From Chara braunii (lineage: Eukaryota; Streptophyta; Charophyceae; Charales; Characeae), in contig BFEA01000302.1 of NCBI GenBank assembly GCA_003427395.1, forward strand, positions 1,370,525 through 1,407,535: a stretch of DNA of 37,011 nt, written 5' to 3'. Below, one piece after another: positions 30,286 to 37,011 of this stretch. A program made the position numbers and the translations under genes. How positions within the stretch are numbered: position 1 is the first letter of the stretch; every line of letters starts with the position of its first letter. Below the pieces are notes generated by a model. The model was not told the DNA's origin. It did no database searches and saw only the letters and a list, made by a program, of their open reading frames with translations.

Positions 30286-31204
30286 ACCGACAAACAAAAT
30301 TGTGACTAGGAGCAGCAGTGGCAACCATCAATGGAGGGCGACCATCAATGACACGTATGGCAGGGCCGTAACTCCACGACGATGGTGAAGGTCCACCGAA
30401 CGGCGACGATGAAGGGAGCAGACTGTAGAGGACAACATACTATACAAGCTTTCTAACGGGTCGTACACCCTTGCACTGCGACCAGGGACATGGCCTGCAT
30501 GGTGGCTCATGGAGTGGTCCATTGAAGACCTGCTCTTTGCCTGCCATCCGTCCATGATGATGCCCTTCTTCGCAGAACGCCTCTTGCATGTGCAGTTGAA
30601 CAGCCTGCCGAGGATGCAGAACTGGAAGACGATTAGAAGGACAAACAAAATGATTATCAGGAGTAGTAGTGACAGCCTTCGAAAGACGTCGGCCATGAAT
30701 GACACTTAGGGAAGGGCAGTAACTACATGACGTCGGTACACCTCAACCAAATGGTGCTTGAAGAGGGCAGCGAACGGCAGACCGCAGCATCCGACAAATG
30801 CCCTCTAACATTTTACGTCGCTGAGTACAGTGGGGAATCGAAAGGTGGGTTGGCTAAAATATTCAATTTTGCCGACCGTTGAAGCCCTTTCTGTTTGGCG
30901 GCAAGCACTGCGAGGGAGAACACCGGTTGAACACGTTCGCGGAGGCCGCCCGACCACCTACGATTACCATTGTCGTAAGGATCCTCGAAGCTGAACGTTG
31001 ACAACCCAAGATGTCCGTGCAGTGGCCGGTAGGTAGTCCAATGGGCCAGCCGACGAAAATTTCTTGCCGACAATGGGTGCCCTCGCTGCTCCGATTATAG
31101 CGGATCCTTGACTTCCAAGGGACCTCGGGAGGTACCTTGGGGAAGGCCACAAAACGGCTGTAGCCCGAGGACGCCCCGAGGATTCGAGGAGAAAATGTTT
31201 TCAC
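30286..31204 (+). pseudogene. Harbinger-like element remnant
   Basis: This region is related, as an inverted divergent copy, to 33456-34100: shared blocks include aacggtcggcaaaat, gcacggacatc (complementary orientation) and the ccaagggacctc palindrome. Its 5' part (30286-30388) is directly repeated at about 30637-30740. A plus-strand frame near 30955-31010 reads YDYHCRKDPRS, a stop, then TLTTQDV, reminiscent of the YYxRKxFHS...TTQAV block of DDE_Tnp_4 cores; this is a weak match. Many stops and shifts are present. The minus-strand frame at 30328-30705 is strongly hydrophobic (LLLLIIILFVLLIVFQF) but is probably a shadow. Confidence 0.3.
31115..31140. repeat. 26-bp palindrome
   Basis: Arms ccaagggacct / aggtaccttgg with one mismatch. 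A homologous palindrome lies at 33584-33609 in the inverted copy. Confidence 0.8.
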
Positions 31205-31223
31205 TTTTTTTCTTTTCTTTTAA

Positions 31224-31260
31224 TCCCCGAGGATAGGTGGAACGATAATTTCCTCGGGGA
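31224..31260. repeat. Perfect 10-bp inverted repeat
   Basis: tccccgagga and tcctcgggga flank a 17-nt loop. ccgagga-type motifs also occur at 31168-31186 and 31271-31280, so this flank is a cluster of the same word on both strands. Confidence 0.8.
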
Positions 31261-31814
31261 CTTTACGCACCCGAGGAGTGTCTAACGAGCCCCATAGTTC
31301 CTTGTCCCGGTCTCAGCCACTCCACCACCCTTCATACTTCTCCCCTCACCATAAACCCTCCTTATACTCCCCAAACACCCCTCACCGGTCAAGGCTGGCA
31401 GCCAAGGTGTCTTGTCCTCCCAACACGTTTGTTCTTTGCATACGCCAAAAAACGTGATTAAAGTTCAGCAGGGCAGTGGGTGGGAGAGCAGTCTGAACGG
31501 AAGAAAGGTTAATGCTCCGACCCCAACCAACTGGCGTGGTGGGCGCATCTCCAGCAGGGCAGCGGGAGATGCTGGTGGAACGGCTCAGAGAAGAACAGGC
31601 CAATAAAGTCCTGGGCTGTGAGCAACCATGTGGAGTACACAGGAGAGAGAGGGATCACAGCAAGGATGGGCGTTGGAAAACAAAATAGACAGAAAATCAG
31701 TAGGAATAGCTGGGTAGGGGCAATGGGGGGCTGCACCTCCTTCGGTCTATGGCAAGGGGGTATATTACAGACGAGAGTGTGGGTCTTGCGGCCTAGCCAA
31801 TATTGCAAATGCAA
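31261..31814. other. Unassigned DNA
   Basis: Short open frames only; no recognised domain or RNA. Confidence 0.35.
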
Positions 31815-31960
31815 ACGGGATGCTGGACCCGGTTTCCAGCAGGTGCAGCTTCCCACCAATAGATCAGAGTCGTCCACCCAGCGACACCTCGATCCCGAGG
31901 GTTCACTCACCACCTTTGGGATAGAGGCCCAGATGGAAAAAAAAAGAAAAAAAAAGGCCT
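31815..31960 (+). mobile_element. LINE 3' tail fragment, plus strand
   Basis: gatgctggacccggtttcca, cagcaggtgcagc and cccaccaatagatc form the reverse complement of the LINE 3' module. About 70 bp of other sequence lies before an A-rich tail near 31938-31960. Confidence 0.55.
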
Positions 31961-32065
31961 TTGTCGAGCTTCCGGCCTCCAAAAGTCGCAGTGAGGGGTC
32001 TACGGCCAATGTATGGCTGTGTAATGGTGGTTTCAGGCCAGATACATCTGCTATACTTCTTACCT

Positions 32066-32240
32066 TTTTTTTTTTTGTGTGTGTTTTGTGTTTGTTTTGT
32101 TTTGAGCCGAACAATAGCCGGAGGCAGCTTGAGATGCTGGTAGGAGCAGACATGTCAAGCTACTACCAGGGAGGCTCCATCTATTAGTGGGGAGCTGCTG
32201 GGAAACGGGCCCAGCGTCCCCTTTTACAATTTCAGAAACC
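32066..32240 (-). mobile_element. LINE 3' tail fragment, minus strand
   Basis: A T12 run (32066-32077), partly continued by tgtttt repeats, is followed by the module: gctggtaggagcagacatg, gaggctccatctatta, gtggggagctgctggg and gggcccagcgtcccc. It is tail to tail with the preceding plus-strand fragment, 100 bp apart. Confidence 0.6.
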
Positions 32241-33084
32241 ACACAGAAGTTGTGTCCAGGGGGGGTGGGGGTGCCTCCACAGTCCAGCAATTGGGCCATA
32301 GAGCTGCGAACCCCTAATCCACCAAACTCTTACAGGCCCGTAAGTTGTTCGTCTACCGTCGCTATCAAGTGTTCTCTTGAGAGGCAAAAAAAAAAAAAGA
32401 TTCAGCTATAGTGGGGAGGAGATGATAGAGTTCTATGGAATCTGGTGATGACAGAAGGTCCTTGTGTTTTCATCCCGGTCTTGATCTGGGAAGGCGATCG
32501 AAGCTGATAGATGTCCAAAGGGGACGCACCGAGTGGCTCTCCTCTGTAGAACTGTGGAAGTCATAGTGTTCTGAAAAAAAAAGAAAAAGAGTCAACCACC
32601 AGTGCTCTAGCCACTGCTTCGACAAAGGCACCTCCAACTAGATGGGGCAAGGCACATGACGCACCCTGAATTAGGCGAGAAGTGGAAATGGCTGCCATAG
32701 TTATGCACCTTTTCTTTCTTCCCCCCCCTCCTTAACTACAATCTGCAGCAACCACACCACATAAAGGAGCTCATTTTGCCCTCTCTGACAGCATGAATGG
32801 TTCTCAACAACATTCTTTCTACCACCTTCGAAACGCCAGTTCGTTTCCCAGCCATTTTTTCGGTGTATGGCTGGGAGACCTACTGGTGGTTTAAGTTCCT
32901 GCAACCTTCTTATTAACCTTGTGTCAGCCCCCCATCCTCCCCACCGTCCCCATCCTCCCCACTTCCCATCCTCCCCATCCTCCAACCAATAATGAAAAGG
33001 AAAAGAGAACGAATGCTACACAGGTGCAAGCCCTGTATCCACGAAGTGTTACGTGAACCATCGGGAGTGAGGATTTGCCATTGT
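32241..33084. other. Unassigned repeat-derived DNA
   Basis: An A-run at 32387-32399 may be another tail. 32590-32900 contains pieces related to the 18528-18830 module (aaccaccagt, ggtgtatggctggg, actggtggttt). No gene was recognised. Confidence 0.35.
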
Positions 33085-33143
33085 GATGGCTTCGCACAAT
33101 TGGTCGGGAGCGACGCCTGCTGGAACCAGGCCCAGCATCCCAT
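33085..33143 (-). mobile_element. Partial LINE 3' module
   Basis: gggagcgacgcctgctggaa and ccaggcccagcatccc are a diverged copy of the LINE 3' UTR module in minus orientation, directly abutting a plus-strand LINE coding fragment. Confidence 0.45.
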
Positions 33144-33455
33144 ATGAAAATATACAGAATGATGGACCGAGTATCAGCCAGAATGGCTCACTACGGGCAG
33201 ACGGTCAACCCTTCACATCGATCGACAAATAGAACATTCCGGGTTAGGGTCCTAGAGGAGGGCAAGGAGAAAAGGCCTGATACAACAATTCAATTTGATG
33301 GCCTACCTCTGGACCTGGCGGACTGGCAGTGGGTATGCAGTAAACAGAAGGGAGGAAAACAGCCGAAGCCGCTGATGTTCCCAGGCATGAACATAGAAAC
33401 AGCTTACAGTCTGCTTAGAACCAAAAGTATGTTGAGGGACATAGGGCGTCGTTAG
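33144..33455 (+). pseudogene. LINE linker fragment, plus strand
   Basis: The open frame of about 103 codons includes TFRVRVLEEGKEKRPDTT, then LADWQWVCSKQKGGK, and ETAYSLLRTKSMLRDIG. These correspond to YRVRVLEEKKGQR, the following W-x-W segment and the STYRMLRPKRNLRDV block upstream of the zf-RVT finger in copies 2 and 3. The frame ends just before the finger. Open and undamaged over its length, but a fragment at both ends. Confidence 0.65.
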
Positions 33456-34340
33456 ACACTCCTCGAGGACGTGAAATCCACAAGGACGCGCTCGTTCCAC
33501 CTGTCCTTGGGGACAAAATTGAAAAAGAGATGTGAAAAGTTCCTTGTGGCGTCCTAGTGGCCTCAGCCAAAATCTCCTTATCCCCAAGGGACCTCGTGAG
33601 GTCCCATGGAGCTCAAGAAACCGTGATTCACGGAGTGGCGAAGACATGTGTCCATGGAGAGTTTCGGTTCTTCGGTGGTGCAGATGGGGTCCAACAGCGT
33701 TAGCACGGACATCCCCACCCTCCAACGTCTGTGTAGTCCCCCAACGGCCCCCAACGGCTACTGTTGGTGGTGGGCCTCCATCAGGTGGCGTCGTCGTTTT
33801 CGGCTGGCATCATGTGGTCTCCCGCGCTCAAGGAACATCTGCAACGGTCGGGAAAATATTTTTTCCTTGCGGCGCCTTCAGTCCGTCCACGGAAGAGGTT
33901 TCTGCACGAGCGTCATATCCCCACACGTGTCATCACGTGCTGCACGTCCGACAAAACTCTTGCCTTCTCCGCCATCGTGTGCTAGATGTCCAACCACAGA
34001 CATGGCATTGCTGCCCTTTCCACCGTGCAGTTCATGGCCAACCTGTACCGCAGACTCCCTTTGGTGGTCCCTCTGCTGCTCCCCGGCGCTGTGCTGCTTC
34101 TCGTTGAAGTAGTCATCCGAGGCGTTGTCGCATTGTGGAAAGTCTTCCTACAACCCCCCGCCGGTCCTGTGTTTGATCCACCTCCTCGGTGTCGCTCGTG
34201 GAACGACGCCGCAACCCAACGTGTAGCACAACTCAATGACAATCTCCGAAGTTGCCACGTGGTCGGGGCCTATATCTGCAGCTTGCATCAGTGTCCTTCT
34301 TCTACGCTCATTGTCGAGCGCAACAGTCCGGCACCGCACA
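33456..34340 (-). pseudogene. Harbinger-like transposase remnant, minus strand
   Basis: Read right to left, the frame gives IVIELCYTLGCGVVPRATP, RRWIKHRTGGGL, a stop, then EDFPQCDNASDDYFNEK. It corresponds position by position to the 28530-28848 fragment (QVCCVMGCNVLPRTTSRWWMKRRT). Further on, RYRLAMNCTVERAAMPCLW could be the helical block before the DDE core. The rest (33985-33456) is decayed but shares blocks with 30400-31204 in opposite orientation. The plus-strand frame at 33986-34477 with a hydrophobic segment is judged a shadow. Confidence 0.35.
33584..33609. repeat. 26-bp palindrome
   Basis: ccaagggacctc-gt-gaggtcccatgg: 12-bp arms with one mismatch, the counterpart of 31115-31140. 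Confidence 0.8.
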
Positions 34341-36000
34341 AAACGGGGCAGGACCCTCCCGACCGCGTCATGCTGGAGTTGGTCTTATGCTCGTCACGAA
34401 TACATAATGGAGCTTCCGCAAGCCGCTCCGGCCGAGTGCGCCAGCCATACCTCTCGCGAGCCCCTACGACAGGATAGGGCCTACGCGAGGCACGACTTAC
34501 CTCCACCTTACGGGAGTTGTCACATCCCTTCGGTGGGCCTATCCCCGCCGAGCTACCAGTCCACAGTACGAAAGCTCATCAGCTGCAATCGCAGAGGTGG
34601 ACCAGTCAATGGCGTTTCTCGTACGCTGTAGCATAGGGGGTACGCGTGGTTTTACGCCTCTATCGGACCCGCACGCGAACCGACGCCTTGAGGGGGCTGA
34701 GGTCCCAAGCGCGACTCGTCGTCGGTCGATTACGACGCATCCCACACACCACGTGCACACCACTCTAAAGAACATAAAAACAAAAACACACACACATACG
34801 CATACATATACAGAACGACATAGAACAAACAACGCGACAACACTCTTAGTCCCTTAGTAGTCATCCCATAACTCTCCGATGCGGAAATCGGATAAGCGTC
34901 GCGCGCGAGACTTAGTATAAAACCGTGCGGGCGCAGGGTCTTCCCATACCGACTAGCAATGCATGAATACGCAGGCAGTCGCAATGATCACATACTATAT
35001 AGTGCCCCTCATCAAGCGGTCCCTCGTGGATCCGAGTACCGCTTATGACACTCAAGTGTTAAACTCGAAGTATCATGAAGGTCTACCTCTTCATGATATT
35101 GCACGGTCGAAGGAATAGCCGTACGGCCTCCGCGGCACCTTCGGCCTTTAGGCTGAGCGCCCCGGCAGGCACGGCAAATAGGCTCTGCACGGGGGGTGAT
35201 CCCTTCCATGTAGAGTCTAGGACCTGGGATGGCTTGGACAAGGACCTCGAATCCAGGCCCATGACCAACGTCAGAGTAAGAAATCCTTAAGAAGCATACA
35301 ACAAATAGAAGGGTTTTATTTCCTTTCCCAGTCTCAACCCCTATTAAACCCCTAAGCGTAGGCCCCTCAGGCCACGCGAACACCCAATTTAGGTACATAT
35401 ATATATATATATGTAAAAATGGGAATAAGTATGTGACGATCACTTTTCACAATCACAGTGGGACTCCTCGCAGTCATATATATGTATGTGATCGCAGGCA
35501 GTCAAATCCAAAATCTGAACCATAGAACATACCTGCAATCACATCAAATAGTCAAACAAAAGTCCACGCACTGCACGGAGTCAACTTCAACCAATCTCTA
35601 TACTCATACCCCTCGCTTTAGCCATGCAAGCCCCAATTTTTGTCCAACCTTCCATAATTAAATACTCAGTACCTTTGTAGACCGACGAATCGGCAACCGA
35701 CCTGTTATCAGTGATAACAGAAGGTGATCCTTATAAGATCAAGCTGAATCTAATCCTGACTTCGAATCAGATGCTCAATAAGGACCTGTAACACAAGACA
35801 CGTCAATCCCCAAGCTAAATCTATGAGTCCAAATCGAGAGTAATCTCCATATCACGATTTCACCAAGAATCAATTCTACTTAACTAATTCTAAGTCTACC
35901 TCTAAGTCAGTACCTAAAGAAAAGATAGACCATTGACAGAATCACCTCTATATAGAATGGATTGTCAGACTTGTCACCTGTCAAAATATAATCTAAGTCC
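34341..36000. other. Unassigned DNA with small structural motifs
   Basis: No gene was recognised. Present are a short (CA)n near 34783-34797, (AT)8 at 35397-35412, and a perfect palindrome ctgttatc-agt-gataacag at 35702-35720. The sequence becomes AT-rich toward 36000. The word gcaggcagtc occurs at about 34971 and 35491, followed by different sequence. Confidence 0.4.
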
Positions 36001-36560
36001 TCAAAACTAGGAAAATTTCGGCAGTGCTTCCCGTAGGAAAAGTGTTTTTCCAGAATTTATAATAACTCAAATATGAAAACAAAATTCAAACTCTAATTCT
36101 GGAAAGTCAAATTTTGTCAAACTCCCTGAATTAGTAAAAATTTGGACAACATCTCCTTTAGAAAGGTAAACTTACCAGATTTATACTAAGTCAGATAGAA
36201 ACTCAAAAGTTTGACTTCAAGACAAAATTTAACTAACCACTTAGATTTGTAGAAATTTTTGCAGCGCTTCCCATAGAGAAAGTGTTATTCCAAGATTTAT
36301 ACAAAGCTAAGTTCAAAATCTAAGAAATGACTTTGAATTCTCAATGTCTAATTTTGCCTAACTCCCTGAATTAGCAAAAATTGGGGCAGCACTCTCTTTA
36401 GAAAATGAGATTTTTCAGATTTTTACTAAGCCAAAAAGTCACAAAAACTAGACCATGAAAAAGATAAAATTTGACTAACTCCTTGGTTTTGTAGAAATTT
36501 CGGCAGTGCTTCCCGTAGAGAAAGTGGCTTACCAAGATTTATACAAGACCAAGTATAATA
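36001..36560. repeat. Dimeric higher-order tandem repeat, ~240-bp period
   Basis: Two ~120-bp unit types alternate. Type A has aaatttcggcagtgcttccc and gagaaagtg (starting near 36013, 36253 and 36495); type B has actccctgaattag, then aaaaatt and ctctttagaaa (near 36138 and 36378). Same-type spacing is 240-242 bp, A-to-B spacing 115-125 bp. Both types end with agatttatacaa/taag-like words. Non-coding. It could be a satellite fragment or the UTR repeat of an LTR element. Confidence 0.75.
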
Positions 36561-36955
36561 AATGATATCAAAAAATGAAAAAATTGACCTAAATAAAATA
36601 AACTTAACTCAGAAAATGCAGGAATTGAAACTAACTCCTATGACTCTAGCACGTGGCGAGCAACTAAAGCAACTACCTATCAACTGAAACTCAGACTACA
36701 TAGTGATCTCACTCAACCACATGCAAGTCAAACCACAAAGGTAAGTACTCTCGCCAGCCTAAAGTCAATTTATCAAACAATAGTTCATGATCTTTCAATG
36801 ATTTATCCCTTTATACCCAGCTTCCATAAGGCATAAAGCTAGACCACCCAATCTTATGAGAACCTGTCTAGCTCAACCATATAATACTGTCTACCACATG
36901 GGCGCGGGGAACACAGCTCTAATGTAGCCAAATCAATGAGACTAAGAGCTAACAC

Positions 36956-36960
<5 letters not shown>
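36561..36960. other. Unassigned AT-rich DNA
   Basis: No repeat unit or gene was recognised after the array. Confidence 0.4.

Positions 36961-37011
<51 letters not shown>
36961..37011. repeat. (AG)n microsatellite at the right edge
   Basis: 51 bases of AG repeat run to the window end, the complement of the tract at position 1. Confidence 0.97.

Noticed and set aside
33532-34477. Plus-strand ORFs of 191 and 163 codons, one with a hydrophobic segment similar to a minus-strand ORF at 30328-30705
   Set aside because: First considered a conserved small membrane protein. The opposite strand carries the Harbinger-like similarity shared with 28530-28848, so these are more likely shadow frames of a shared DNA repeat.
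34539-34857. ORFs over the (CA)n region
   Set aside because: Composition-driven, with no recognisable domain.
1-37011. CRISPR arrays, bacterial operons or phage systems
   Set aside because: No regularly spaced identical repeats with unique spacers; all recognised genes are eukaryotic transposon genes.

Overview
The window looks like repeat-saturated nuclear DNA from a eukaryote, most likely of the green plant lineage. The support is a chromodomain-bearing Ty3/gypsy retrotransposon (chromovirus), LINEs whose single ORF runs from an APE-type endonuclease through a reverse transcriptase to a plant-style zf-RVT zinc finger, many poly(A)/poly(T) tails, and long (CT)n/(GA)n microsatellites. A charophyte-like (Chara-type) genome is my best guess from the style of the LINE and Harbinger-like peptides; this is weak inference. 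No intact host gene, rRNA or bona fide tRNA gene was recognised.

Layout. 1-1721: hairpin-rich, unassigned DNA. 1722-6025: three degenerate LINE copies, all minus strand, head to tail. 6026-7329: unassigned. 7330-13690: one minus-strand chromovirus, gag-protease-RT-RNase H-integrase-chromodomain, whose frame is almost continuous but carries about 13 nonsense codons and at least 2 frameshifts. 13691-15044: its AT-rich and purine-rich upstream side, with a short repeat array. 15045-15360: a LINE RT fragment. 15361-18527: two copies of a composite, A-tailed retroposon with tandem 5' monomers; the second is split by a TA-flanked terminal-inverted-repeat DNA element (16845-18183) that contains the 300-N assembly gap. 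19571-20861: a plus-strand LINE 3' half. 20862-25480: a nearly full-length minus-strand LINE, tail to tail with it. 25689-26965: A-tailed retroposon and LINE-tail fragments. 27196-28510: a tandem-repeat ORF, an alternating GC-rich stretch and a polypurine block. 28530-34340: three fragments resembling PIF/Harbinger-type transposases, with another composite retroposon and LINE fragments between them. 34341-37011: unassigned DNA ending in a dimeric higher-order tandem repeat and a (GA)n tract.

How it fits together. This is a graveyard of nested and abutting mobile elements. The LINE probably supplied the machinery for the A-tailed non-autonomous retroposons, and a TA-targeting DNA transposon, not identified here, mobilised the inverted-repeat element. 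Many of the stop codons can be explained as C-to-T changes (CAG to TAG, CGA to TGA, TGG to TGA), as expected for methylated, silenced elements. All boundaries are read by eye and may be off by tens of bases unless a junction is stated exactly.
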